Source of the DNA: Endomychus coccineus
Lineage: Eukaryota > Arthropoda > Insecta > Coleoptera > Endomychidae
Assembly (NCBI GenBank): GCA_958510875.1
Contig: OY294067.1
Span: 263,908,180 to 263,972,179 of the forward strand
Direction: 5' to 3'
Length of the DNA: 64,000 nucleotides
Positions 22,022-32,770 of this stretch are shown here, one piece after another; position 1 is the first letter of the stretch; every line of letters starts with the position of its first letter. Below the pieces are notes generated by a model that saw nothing but the letters and a program-made list of their open reading frames with translations, did not search any database and was not told the DNA's origin. The position numbers and the translations under genes were made by a program.

Positions 22022-22831
22022 TTGGAGAATAAAACTCAAATTTTACACAAAACAGTTAACATTCAATTTAAAAATGCTGGCAAATTCTTACACAAGTTAG
22101 CAGCATATAATTGTATGATACATAGATTAATTAATGTCCCATTAAGTGAAGATAATTTTCATTTGGAATTAAACAGAATCATAGATATTGCCAAAAATAA
22201 CGGTTATAATGTCAAGATAATTAATAAAATACTCCAAAATAAACTCAATAAAAAAGCCTTAAACCTAATTTACCCGCAGATTAATAATAATACAACATCA
22301 AATTTCACATGTCTAACATATTTGGGTAAACATTCACTAAAAATATCTCAATTCCTTAAAAAACAGAATAAAAACGTCGCCTTTAAAACAACAAATAACC
22401 TATGCTCGTATATTAATAATTCGAAATCTATAAAAGATAAATTAAAGAAATCTGGAGCTTACAGACTGAGATGTGATGATTGTAGTGCTTTGTACATAGG
22501 ACAAACTGAACGCAGTTTCAGCGTAAGGTTCAACGAACATTTGAGAAGTTACAGGCTCAAAAAAGAGGACTCTAATTACGCAAATCACCTGTTAGAACAT
22601 AACCACAATTTCACCCTTAATCCCGATATTCTACATATTCAGGAAAAAGGACATAAACTTAATATACTAGAATCCATAGAAATATTGAAACACTCAAAAA
22701 ACAATAATAATGTAATATTGAATGATCAAATCGATACATTTAATTCACCGCTACTGGTTAACAATTTTGTAAACACACTCCCACCATTATCCGCCCCCAT
22801 CCCTGAATTTGTACCACACTCTGATCCCTAA
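22022..22831 (+). CDS. PLE C-terminal part: RT thumb and GIY-YIG endonuclease
   Basis: Open for 269 codons without a stop. The first roughly 11 codons lie in the terminal repeat and the TTG start is only the end of the open stretch, so this is a truncated gene rather than a true start. Residues about 12-75 fit the segment after RT in Penelope-like proteins. Residues 145-260 form the GIY-YIG nuclease domain: G-A-Y at 145-147, a C-x2-C pair at 151 and 154, Y-I-G at 158-160, an arginine at 169, a histidine at 173, and an acidic LESIEI segment that would carry the catalytic glutamate. The nuclease motif looks intact, but RT is missing and the copy cannot transpose by itself. Confidence 0.85.
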   Translation: MENKTQILHKTVNIQFKNAGKFLHKLAAYNCMIHRLINVPLSEDNFHLELNRIIDIAKNNGYNVKIINKILQNKLNKKALNLIYPQINNNTTSNFTCLTYLGKHSLKISQFLKKQNKNVAFKTTNNLCSYINNSKSIKDKLKKSGAYRLRCDDCSALYIGQTERSFSVRFNEHLRSYRLKKEDSNYANHLLEHNHNFTLNPDILHIQEKGHKLNILESIEILKHSKNNNNVILNDQIDTFNSPLLVNNFVNTLPPLSAPIPEFVPHSDP

Positions 22832-22939
22832 TATTTAAGGACATACTTTTAGATTTAGCTTTAGTTGATAACTCCTTGCTTTGAAAATGCCACAGTGTTG
22901 TGAAACAATTTGTCAGCATTTTTAAATCAAATGTTGAAA
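22832..22939 (+). other. PLE 3' untranslated tail
   Basis: Follows the stop codon and carries a diverged TTTGAAAATGCC ... GTGAAAC form of the signature seen at 17521-17557. Confidence 0.5.
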
Positions 22940-23174
22940 GTTTTGTGTAAAATTTGAGTTTCATTCTCCAACTTCCGAAGTATTATGAATTTACACTACG
23001 TAAACGCCGAAACCATAGATATAAATATTTATTAAAATTACTATTAAGACCTAGGTATCTACTTATTATTTAATATTGCTTATTTTCTATTACTACTTAA
23101 CATATTCTAACTTATACTATGTAGATTTATTTTATTTATTAATTATCAATATTATCATCAATTATCATCATTTT

Positions 23175-23470
23175 TCGTATGGTCGTAGCATACGGAACCT
23201 GAACATCTTTGCAGTACTTGGTTAAAAATTTTTGAAATAATGGATGATCCAATTTTGCAATTGGGATATTGTAACCAACCAGCAAACTCCATAGATCCTT
23301 ATTAAAATTTTGTTGGTCCGAAACTTTCGTCTAATTTGTAGTGATGAGCTGCTGAACCAAATCTTGAGGCTTTTGTGCACGAGATTTATGCCTTGCAGTG
23401 CCCAAGTGTTGATCAACTTGGAACTTTTTTCACATACAATCTGGAAATTGGAAATTAACCAATAAACTTG
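23175..23470 (-). pseudogene. hAT transposase fragment after zinc finger
   Basis: Minus-strand reading from about 23470 gives a C-E-K ... QVDQH ... TARH segment, the second half of a C2H2-like BED/CGBP1-type finger. It continues with a segment of the kind found after the finger in CGG-binding-protein-like hAT transposases, including the pattern NIP-x-x-K-L-x-x-P-x-F-x-x-F-L near 23290-23225. It contains at least one stop. It joins the cysteine half at 23962-24189 if the intervening insertion is ignored. Confidence 0.65.
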
Positions 23471-23945
23471 TACTACTTCACCAGCTTAAGACTAATTTGA
23501 TTGGTTTTCACCTCTACTAAAATTTTATATACAGGATGTAAGACGAAGGGCGGTTTCCTCAGTCAATTTCGATCTTGGGAACAGCGTTAACCAAACACAC
23601 TGCATATTAGAATTTTATGAAATCTGTTTCCCGAAGTGTCTCCTATAAACAATTTTTTGAATTTTGATCGTAGAATTTTTCTTCAAAAAGATCAGAGGTT
23701 TTAGTAAAATGTCACATTTTCATCATAAAATAAAAAATAACGTATCATCAATTCATGACGAACTGTTCTGTTTTGTTCATGTATGCAAGTCAGTGTCAAG
23801 ACCATGCTTACACCTTTGCTAAAAATAATTTTAACACCAGTACCTTAAAATAAATAAATTTTTAAACACTGACAACAGTACCTATTCTAAAACTTATTTT
23901 TCAACGTAAGGTTACATTTGGCTCATATTTTTAGAAAAATGTTTG
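23460..23945. mobile_element. Unclassified insertion splitting the hAT zinc finger
   Basis: The word TTGGAAATTAA occurs at both ends (about 23452-23462 and 23944-23954) and could be a target duplication. The two halves of the zinc finger lie on either side. A TACAGGATG word at 23533 resembles Tc1/mariner-like termini but is not at the boundary. No coding content recognised. Confidence 0.5.
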
Positions 23946-23961
23946 GAAATTAAAACAATAA

Positions 23962-24189
23962 TTACTTAGACATAATAATAATTACCGGTTTGTTGCAAAC
24001 TGTGCAGAATATATGGTTGTCGTCAATGATTTTAAAGTCTTTTCTATTATTAATCCACTTGTTCAGAAGATTTGATTTACTAGCACTTTGTTTTGGGATT
24101 ATCTCACACTTCTGATAAGCACTTGAGCAAACAAAACTATACTGAACTAACTGAAGACAGGACAGAACTAAATCCCAGTTTCTTTTCAA
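23962..24189 (-). pseudogene. hAT transposase N-terminus with half zinc finger
   Basis: Open for 75 codons from ATG at 24189. It contains the W-I-N-N ... D-D-N-H-I-F-C-x-x-C-N-K motif, the cysteine half of a BED/CGBP1-like finger, then runs into the inserted DNA and stops. Matching histidines are found at about 23440-23400. Confidence 0.65.
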
Positions 24190-24598
24190 ACTTCAAATTT
24201 TAAAGGAGGTGTGATTTCATTGGCTCAATCTCAATAGTTTCCTCCACTTATAAAATCTAAAGACGATTGCAATTAGGGTATTTTGGCAGCACAAATTCTG
24301 AAAATTTGTTAAGCTTTCGGGAAAAACCATATTGATTTTATGACCGCAATCGGCTTATCGGTCAGTAGGCTATTGTCGTATTATGCTAATACCGATATGG
24401 GGTATTTCCGAGGGATACCTACTTCGCTTATTTCATTAACAGTTTCCACAGATGTTTACCCTTATTGAAAAAAATTTTTTTGCTGAAATCCGAAAATACC
24501 TGAAAATATGCACTTTTAATAAATGCATATACACTTATAGAATTTATTCAAAACATGCAAATATGCACTTTGCATATTTCCCGAGCTCTAATTATAAG

Positions 24599-24927
24599 TA
24601 ATATGAATTCATTCAGCACACAGAACAATATTAATAGAATAGAGCTAGTTAAATAATCCTGTAAAAATTTGGAAGAATCAATTGATAGTTTGGCAGATGA
24701 AGATAATACTGGACTATACATTAGAATCGGACAACCTTGAACCTTTCCATAAGAAAGCTGAACTAAATATTGGATTGTCCAACCGTCGTTGATACTATTT
24801 CATGCTATAGACAGCTTCAATTCTTTTCCAATTTCCTGGGGCTTACAATTGTATTAAAAAGTCGGGAGTTTTAACTCCTCAAATTAAAAGTATTTGAAGA
24901 GTAAATTAGAATACAACGCGCCTCTAT
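24599..24927. other. AT-rich spacer
   Basis: No gene recognised. A CCAATTTCCTGGGGCTTACAA word near 24819 has a relative near 30080, so part of this is an old repeat. Confidence 0.4.
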
Positions 24928-25060
24928 TGTTTCAGGTTTTAGTATCGACAGCAATTTAAAGATTAAATTTTTTCCAATAGATAAAATTATACGTTCATCT
25001 AAAGTTGTTATCGCTTGTAGGAAAAGACTGGGTTTGTTGGAAGTAGTCTCAATTTGATTC
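24928..25060 (+). repeat. Dispersed repeat fragment, copy 2
   Basis: Partner of 21690-21820, interrupted on the right by the fold-back element. Confidence 0.5.
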
Positions 25061-25077
25061 TACCAGCGGTCATATTG

Positions 25078-26328
25078 TCTTGGAGCCAGAGCGATATTGA
25101 TGGTCTGAACATTAACCCGATGGCACTATGGTTTATCGTTAGGGGACGGTTCAATGATCAATTCATCTCACAGACCGAATTTTCCCCGGCTGCTAGATCT
25201 CGAGATACAGCATACGCATTTTTATTTTTTTTGACTGGAGGATAACCCTTTCCAAGTTGCGGTTACTTGAAAAGCATGTCATCCTTATACACTTCCACCA
25301 TGTGCCATCATTTTTTATCGTGTCCGTATATCAGGCCGACCAGTTAAAATTGGACAGAAAATGGACTGCTAGTTGACCCTCCCAAAACCTGGTGGAAAAT
25401 ATTCATTGATGTTGGCAATTGTTAACATACCCTATGCCATCAAAAGTTATCGGTCCATTTCCGAGTAGTTGGCCATCATTTGGACCAAAAATGTTAGTTT
25501 TTTTCATTTTGTGGCTAAAACTTGCGGGTTACAAGATAACGTGATGGCACCATGTTAAATAACTTTATTGGAGGTCAAATGAAGATTTAAAATTATTGCC
25601 ATCACTCTTTGCCTATTCAAACCCCCTGAAACCCCCTAAAACCACCCCCCAAAACAAAACAAAAACAAAAAAACTGCTGCTACGATTTTAAACCCCGCCA
25701 GAATCTCAAACATTTACTAATTTATGATAAAATTGGTTATATTATCCATATTATTCATATTTTTTGGGGTGGTTTTAGGGGATTTTGGGGGTTCAAATAG
25801 GCAAGGAGTGACGGCAATAATTTTAAATCTTTATTTGACCTCCAATAAAGTTATTCAACATGGTGCCATCATGTTATCTTGTAACCTGCAAGTTTTAACC
25901 ACAAAATGAAAAAAGAAACATTTTTGGTCCAAATAATGGCCAATTACTCGGAAATCAACCGATAACTTTTGATGGCTACGGTATGTTAACAATTGCCAAC
26001 ACCAATGAACATTTTCCACCAGGTTTGGGAGGGTTAACTAGCAGTCCATTTTCGGTCCAATTTTAACTGGTCGGCCTGATAAACGAGCACGATAAAAAAT
26101 GATGCCACATGATGGAAGTGTATAAGAATGGCATGCTTCTCAAGTAACCGCAACTTGGAAAGGGTTATCTTCCAGTTAAAAAAAATGCGGATGCTGTATC
26201 TCGAGATCTAGCAGCCGGGGAAAATTCGGTCTGTGAGCTGAATTGGTCATTGAACCGTCCTCTAACGTTAAACCATAGTGCCATCGGGTTAATCTTCAGA
26301 CCATCAATATCGCTCTGGCTCCTAGACT
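25078..26328. mobile_element. Fold-back (long inverted repeat) element 1
   Basis: Two inverted arms of about 570 bases surround a loop of about 100 bases at 25653-25756. The ends share GGAGCCAGAGCGATATTG in inverted orientation. The inner arm ends carry C-rich (25619-25651) and G-rich (25765-25793) tracts. About 90% similar by eye to 28650-29898. No transposase; non-autonomous. Target duplication not determined. Confidence 0.85.
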
Positions 26329-26574
26329 AATATATTAATTCACTCAATCAAATTTCCTGGTCCTCAGTACTTCAAGAGTATTTTTAGTGTATAAGGGTGA
26401 ATATTTCTTACTTATAGTATTATAGTGTATCTCTTTTATAGTTTATTAGTAATGATCACTTCCCGGTCAGGAGAATTCAACCAATTTATTTAATCAAAAA
26501 TCTAAATTTCCTGTTTAATAGTTACGTTATCTTAAAGATTGTTCGTCAAATAAAGTTTTCCCAAAATTCATCAA
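26329..26574. other. Spacer between fold-back element and PLE
   Basis: Contains a TTTCCTGG ... TACTTCAAGAGTA block similar to one near 29990, so it is repeat-derived. No gene. Confidence 0.4.
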
Positions 26575-26579
26575 AATAT

Positions 26580-28530
26580 ATACTTTAAGAACGCTAAAAT
26601 AGATGAAATCATTTTCTCTACTGAACAAAGATGGTTAAAATCAGAAATCATTAACAAATATCACAAACTAGATCATTTACATCATTTGGTCTATAACTTA
26701 CATTTAAAACTAGCTTGTGAAGCAATCATGTGAATTCAAGTCCTTTTATGCTAGATTTTTAAGCACAGTTTCAGCAAAAACCAATAGAAAAATTAAATCA
26801 ATCAACAATGAATTTCAACAATTGTTACCAAAAAGTCCCAGAGAAGAAACTAATAATATAAATGTTATTCACAATAAAACTTATATTAATTTCAATGAAA
26901 CGGAAACATATTTGTTAAATAAAGTTCAAATTTTGCATTTGATTCTAAGAAATTATCTATGAAGGATTTAATTAATAATATTGAAAATACCATTTGGTCT
27001 GTTTCAATATAAAGCTGTTATTCTTAACAAGTGCAAGACAATTCTTGAACATCCAAATAAATCATATAAAAGTACTCCCAATAACTTCAATAATATCTAT
27101 AAAGCATTGAAAGAAAAAGACTTATTGATTGAAAGCAGATAAGGGAAATTCCCTTGTAATTATGAGCAAAGAGGATTATCACAATTCGGTAAATACCTTA
27201 TTAAATGAAGGTTCCTATGAACAGATTATCAAGAATCAGTTATCAAAATGCATTGAACTAGGCAATAATTCATTAACATCGTGTACAGCTGTAATCTCTG
27301 ATAATTTAAAATACAAATTTCGGTTGTCAAATCCTAATCTTCCTAAACTATATCGCTAATTCCATGAGACTAAACATTAATTGTCCTACGTATAACAAAG
27401 CAAAATGGTTACTTAGGGAATTTAGCATCTTCTAAACCGCACCAAGTTTGTTTGTGAAAAATTCTTTTGAATTTATTGCAATATTGAAAGATTTCAAACT
27501 TGAACCTGGTGATACTCTCTTTTCATTTGATATTGTTTTACTATTTACAAATGCTCCAATCCCTGAGTCGATAAACATTCTGAAGAAATGGCTTCAAATA
27601 TTAATATTCACGATAGAAACTGCACAGAATACATGATACTTCTGTCTTTACGCTTGGAGCAAAATTATTTCACTTTTAACAAGAATTACTACAAACAAAC
27701 AAGGGGATATGGAATGGGCAATCCACTCTCTTCTTTTTGGTCAATATTATACTAAGCAAACTTGAAACCTCCTTAAAATCAAAATTGAATCAATTTGCAA
27801 AAGTTTGGTATAGATATGTTGACGATATTTTCGCGATTTTGATTTACATGGCTTTTTGAACACGGTTAATAGCCAGTTTGAGTCACTAGAATTCACTGTC
27901 GAAATATAAACAGATAATCAGCTTCCTTTCCTTGATACTAACATTATAAAAGATGATTATCACTCGGATTTCAACATATACAGATAACCCACTCAAAAAA
28001 ATAGGTATATCCCGGCAGATTTAGCTATATCATTTAGGTATAAAATAGCTTCGTTTAATAGTTTAGTTCATAGATTATTGCACGTATCTTTGAGCCAGCA
28101 AAAGTATAGCAACGAAGTTGAGAAACTTCAGCAAATAGCGTTGGTCAATGGCTTTGACAAAGCTTTGATCGATAATTTAAATACTAAACAAAAAATGAAA
28201 TGGAACGTCTCCAACTGACCAATTTAGCCATTACCTTCAAATACTTCGATAAAATTCAAAACTTTCCCTTACCACCCTTCAGTACTTAGTAAATTTCATA
28301 ACATGTTTCCCAAATTTGCAATACAACCAGTTTATAGAAGTCAAACTAAAAAAACCATTAAGGCATCACTTTTGATAAAGTTTCCGACAAATCTGGAATT
28401 TACAAAATCTATTGTGAGTCGGGTTCTAAATGCTATGTGGATCAAACTAGATGTAACATTTAACTCGGTATAAGGAACAGTTAGTCCATTTAAAGAACAA
28501 ATTTGGATAGAGGTCACACAATTTCTCAAG
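26580..28530 (+). pseudogene. Decayed Penelope-like element, nearly full ORF
   Basis: Fragments in PLE order on the plus strand. N-terminal KLDHL ... LHLKLA block at 26655-26720; KADKGNSLVIM at about 27132-27165; SNPNLPKLY at 27330-27357; the RT motif with LFSFDIV-x-LFTN at 27517-27550; MGNPLSSF near 27712-27735; the YVDD catalytic box at 27816-27827; a QLPFLDT block near 27920; and the start of the GIY-YIG domain (SGIYK) near 28390. Many stops and shifts break it. The YIG triplet has become YVD, so the nuclease would be dead even if read. It lies between the two fold-back elements. Confidence 0.85.
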
Positions 28531-28649
28531 AAAGTTCATCACTTTTAAAACATAGTACATACAAATATCTAGGTGATTTGGAAAGGATGAAAATATCAAA
28601 TGTATAAACGAAAATACAATTTATTAAATTCCGATTTGTTTCCAGCTGA

Positions 28650-29898
28650 GGGTGATAGTCTGGGAGCCAGAGAGATATTGATGGTCTGAACATTAACCCG
28701 ATGGCACTATGGTTTATCGTTAGAGGACGTTTCGATGACCAATTCATCTCACAGCCCGAATTTTCCCCGGCTGCTAGATCTCGAGATACAGCATCCGCAT
28801 TTTTTGTCTTGACTGGAGGTTAACCCTTTCCAATTTGCGGTTACTTGAAAAGCATGCCATTCTTATACACTTCCACCATGTGCCATCATTTTTTATTCTG
28901 CCCGTTTATCAGACCGACCAGTTAAAATTGGACCAAAAATGGACTGCTAGTTAACTCTCCCAAACCAAGTGGAAAATGTTCATTGGTGTTGGCAATTGTT
29001 AACATACCCTATGTCATCAAAAGTTATCGGTCCATTTCCGAGTAATTGGCCATTATTTGGAACAAAAATGTTCCTTTTTTTCATTTTGTGGCTAAAACTT
29101 GCGGATTACAAGATAACATGATGACACCATGTTAAACAACTTTATTGGAGGTCAAATAAAGATTCAAAATTATTGCCATCACTCCTTGCCTATTCAAACC
29201 CCCCAAAACCCCCTAAAGACACCCCCCAAAACAAAACAAAAACAAGAAACTGCCGTTTCGATTTTAAATCTAGCCAGAATCTCAAAAATTTACTAATTTA
29301 TGATAAAATTGGTTATATTATCCATATTATTCATATTTTTTTGGGGGTGGTTTTAGGGGATTTTGGGGGGATCAAATAGGGAAGGAGTGATGGCAATAAT
29401 TTTAAATCGTTATTTGACCTCCAATAAAGTTATTTAACATGGTGCCATCATGTTATCTTGTAACCCGCAAGTTTTAGCCACAAAATGAAAAAAAGAAACA
29501 TTTTTGGTCCAAATAATGGCCAATTACTCGGAAATGGACCGATAACTTTTGATGGCATCAGGTATGTTAACAATGGACATTTTCCCCCAGGTTTGGGAGG
29601 GTTAACTAGCAGTCCATTGTCGGTCCAATTTTAACTGGTCGGTCTGATAAACGGGCAGGATAAAAAATTATGACACATGGTGGAAGTGTATAAGAATGGC
29701 ATGCTTTTCAAGTAACCGCAACTTGGAAAGGATTAACCTCCAGTCAAAAAAAATGCGGATACTGTATCTCGTGATCTAGCAGCCGGGGAAAATTCGGTCT
29801 GTGAGATGAATTGGTCATTAAACCGTCCTCTAACGATAAACCATAGTGCCATCGGGTTAATGTTCAGACCATCAATATCGCTCTGGCTCCTAGACTAT
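28650..29898. mobile_element. Fold-back (long inverted repeat) element 2
   Basis: Sister of 25078-26328, with the same arms and loop. Ends carry ATAGTCT(A/G)GGAGCCAGAG in inverted orientation, and the flanking GAGGGT / ACCCTC may be part of the inverted repeat. G-rich tract at 29340-29370, complementary C-rich tract at 29199-29228. No coding capacity. Confidence 0.85.
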
Positions 29899-31189
29899 AA
29901 CCCTCATTATTATATTATCGCCCAAATAGTATTTAAACAGGCACATTCTGATTTATAATTCAGTTTCCTCTGACAAAGGTTCTTACTTTAAGAGTAATTT
30001 TAGTGGATAAGGATGTTTATTTCTTATTTATATTGTTACAGTGTATCCAAAGTGTAAACTCTTTCATAATTCGATTTCCTGGTGCTTATAATTGTATTTT
30101 AATAGTATGGATATTTTACTTCAACAAATTCTAACTAGGGTAATTGAAAAGTCACAAATTATTCATTAATGTTATTTTAAATGTTATTCAAAGCCCAGTT
30201 CTCTAGTTCGTCATACACTCTGTTGATTGATGTTCCTAAAAGAATCATTATTATAGGGTAAAACCCATGTAGTTCAATAACAGTAATCCTCTAGGTTTTT
30301 AAAAATGACCACCGTAATTAGGAATTTATAGCCGAAGTTGTGTAGGTTCAATTATGTTTGAATAACGTAATTTGCTAATTTGTGATTATCTGCTTCAGCT
30401 CATCGTTCTCCAATTCACCACTTACATAATAACGGAACAGAAGCTGTAACAAAGTCAAAGTAAATATGAAGGAGACAAATCTCTTCAGGCGATTTTCTCT
30501 CTTACATCTCCGAGAGGCCTGGATGCCGCCTTACAAGTTTCCATAGTAAAAATATAGTTTCATCCCACTAGAGATTTAATTACCTCTCTCTACCTTGTCT
30601 GGTATTATTTTATCGTTAACGTAGTAATTGTGTTTAGACAACATTGAAGTCACAGAAATAGGAACAAGGATGTACCTGATTAATTATCTTTTATATCAGA
30701 TTACAATTAGCGTATTCTTGAATTCTCGTTTATACCAGATCTATGTTCGAACTTTAGGACCACGTTTCGTTTCAAGCAGAAATGTATCTTGAATCAATAA
30801 TGTTTTCCATCCCTGTTATTACAACCGATATACTTACGCATATCACTTCAGCGAGGAACATAATATCTGTTAATAATTTTAAAATCGAATTTATAGAATG
30901 AATCTTTCAATACGCAATAAAATGAATATAACGTTTCAATTTTGCTTTCGAAAATGGTGTATTCTCTGGAGCTCTCATGAATGAATTTACATCTAATGAT
31001 TGAAAGTAACAAGTGTTGTGATGAGTTGGATAAAAAGATGCAGAATGATAATAGCTCGGTTTTATTTACTTGCTAGGTAAATCTTAATGACAAGTGTAAT
31101 ACGCAGAAAATTCAACTTAAGCATAATAACTAACAAATAATTGATATGAATCCCACTAACAATATGAACCCTCGCTTCGAAGCTTCAAA
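29899..31189. other. Spacer, partly repeat-derived
   Basis: The first 250 bases resemble the stretches at 24820-24900 and 26340-26460. The rest is AT-rich and unassigned; a slightly GC-richer patch at 30480-30600 has no recognisable coding motif. Confidence 0.4.
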
Positions 31190-31373
31190 TTTTGTAATTT
31201 AAAAAAAAATTCGTTTCATAATGGCGTTTAATGTTATATTCTTATAGAATGGCTATGGTTTCATTGCATCTCAAACATAGTGCCTTCTTACTGGACTAAA
31301 TTACGAAATATTGAAAGTTCCGTTAATCTTTGTATATTCTGTATTCACTGTCTACTTTTCGCTTCTTTTCCAT
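31190..31373 (-). pseudogene. hAT transposase N-terminus (copy 1)
   Basis: From ATG at 31373 on the minus strand, a KRKVDSE-type opening leads to a CLxC ... EYN-x-x-RHY zinc-finger motif. This is the N-terminus of the ZBED/GTF2I-repeat-like branch of hAT transposases. Several in-frame stops occur. The rest of the transposase is missing. It is paralogous to 44180-45343. Confidence 0.72.
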
Positions 31374-31416
31374 ACTAGTAAATCACACACAAAAACAACA
31401 AGTTAAATCAAAATAC

Positions 31417-31715
31417 TGTTACGAAGATGTCTTTAAACACGCACAAACACGTTTCAAGGAGTTACGCACTACTTTATCTCACAACAGACAGTTTCGCTTC
31501 CTCCGCCGTCTCTATGCAGACTGACTCGCGGTCGCGCCGCTTGTCTTTTTATACTTCAGTTACTGCCATCAGAAGTGAGTAAAATACACCAGACCTTTCT
31601 CATAACAATGAAATTATTCGCGAATGTTTAATTATTACTGCGCTTCCGAAAATACTACTAGCACTATCTGTCAGCGATAAAGGGTACTATCACTAACTAT
31701 TTCCGCGTGTGACCA
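31417..31715 (-). promoter_or_regulatory. LTR-like promoter segment upstream of hAT (copy 1)
   Basis: On the minus strand a TATAAAAAG box (first T at 31553) lies 29 bases before a TCAGT initiator (31524-31520). An AATAAA-like region follows and the segment ends CGTAACA at 31417. This is the U3-R-U5 layout of an LTR, here truncated at its 5' end relative to copy 2. Confidence 0.55.
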
Positions 31716-32024
31716 CCGGGTGTAATTGAACTAGCGAATATAGCAAGCGTATGATCGCTCAGGGCGCGTGCTAGGCGACTAGTCTAGAAATTATAGATAA
31801 TGGCAGAAAAATTGGAACAAATCAAGATTATGTTATGGAATTTCTTTTAACAAGTTATTTAAAAAGTGAAAAACTATTCAAAGACTCATTTATCGCTAAC
31901 GATAAAAAATAATAATTTATAATAAATGATCAAAATGAACTCCATTTACTTTAACGCATCGGCGACATCAATTTATTAATGACCTTTTTGAACGAATTAT
32001 CATATTATTATTCATTTCCTTACA
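31716..32024. other. Upstream flank of hAT relic and spacer
   Basis: 31720-31800 matches 45745-45785 and belongs to the same repeat; the remainder is AT-rich. Confidence 0.45.
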
Positions 32025-32770
32025 AGTTCTTCGAATACGAGTCAGTAGATCTTCCCTATTATGAACGGACGTGGCGCATACGCTTTATCTTTCAAATAAC
32101 CCCAAGCAAAATAGTCCGGGGGATTAAGGTCAGGTGATCCAGGAGTCCATGCTACTGGACCACCCCTACCAATCCATTTTCGCATTTAACAATTCTCGTC
32201 TTCCAAAATGGGAAGGGCAGTTATCCAGTTGTAAACGTGCATTTTTTCGTTCAATTAGTGGTGTTTCCTCCCACATGTCTTCGTAATTAGTTTCTCAAAA
32301 TCCTAGAAATGCAGCGGCAGATAGTCTGTCTGGTAAAACATATGGTCTGAAAATATTGCTTTTGTAAATGCCAAGCCAGACATTGAAACTGAATTCTTCT
32401 TGAAAATTCTTAGATCTTGTACCACGACGGTTTCATTTGCCCATAAACGTAAATTGTGAAAGTTAATAACTCCACTTCGAGTATAGGCTATTGACGATCT
32501 CTTTGTAAAGTTTTCCAAATTGAGATGTAGGTAGTAGGTAGTTTCAGAATACGAGTAGCTCTGCGAACACTCATGGACCTTGTTTCTTCAAAAAATCTAA
32601 AAATGCGTGTATTTCTCGCTAGAACGGTGTAATTTCTGTTTTGTTCTCTCCTATGATGTGTAGAACAATTTTCCGAAAAAATCAAACGAATTCTTCTAAA
32701 TACAGCTGGATATGGATGTATTGCATTTGGAAAACGTATATGCTACCACGACAACGACATTTCCGTCACA
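32025..32770 (-). pseudogene. Tc1/mariner-superfamily transposase relic
   Basis: Minus-strand reading gives an N-terminal segment with SVRRA at 32685-32488. A middle segment at 32518-32303 has the SG-x-x-N-x-HN-x-x-x-WA motif that follows the first catalytic aspartate in this superfamily. A C-terminal segment near 32190-32080 has WIGRGGP followed by SPDLNPPDYFAWG, containing the third acidic residue. Stops and shifts separate them. It is related to, but clearly different from, the transposase at 19039-20088. Terminal inverted repeats were not found. Confidence 0.75.

Larger units (their letters stand above)
22012..22980 (+). mobile_element. 5'-truncated Penelope-like element inside the hAT
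   Basis: Flanked by a candidate 5-bp duplication TATTA (22007-22011 and 22981-22985). Its two ends are inverted copies of each other over 41 bases with one mismatch (22013-22053 and 22940-22980). A partial inverted terminal repeat at the truncated end is a known habit of Penelope-like elements. It contains the C-terminal part of the single PLE protein. Confidence 0.82.
21829..24590 (-). mobile_element. hAT transposon with nested insertions
   Basis: Termini TAGAGCTCGGGA / TCCCGAGCTCTA are inverted and flanked by the 8-bp direct repeat ATTATAAG (21821-21828 and 24591-24598), the hallmark target duplication of hAT elements. Several copies of an AAATATGCAC word lie just inside each end, as expected of subterminal transposase-binding repeats. 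Transposase relics read on the minus strand. A Penelope-like insertion (22012-22980) and another insertion (about 23460-23945) interrupt it. Confidence 0.9.

Noticed and set aside
23533..23560. TACAGGATG as a complete Tc1/mariner terminus
   Set aside because: No inverted partner found within a plausible distance; the insertion boundaries appear to lie elsewhere.
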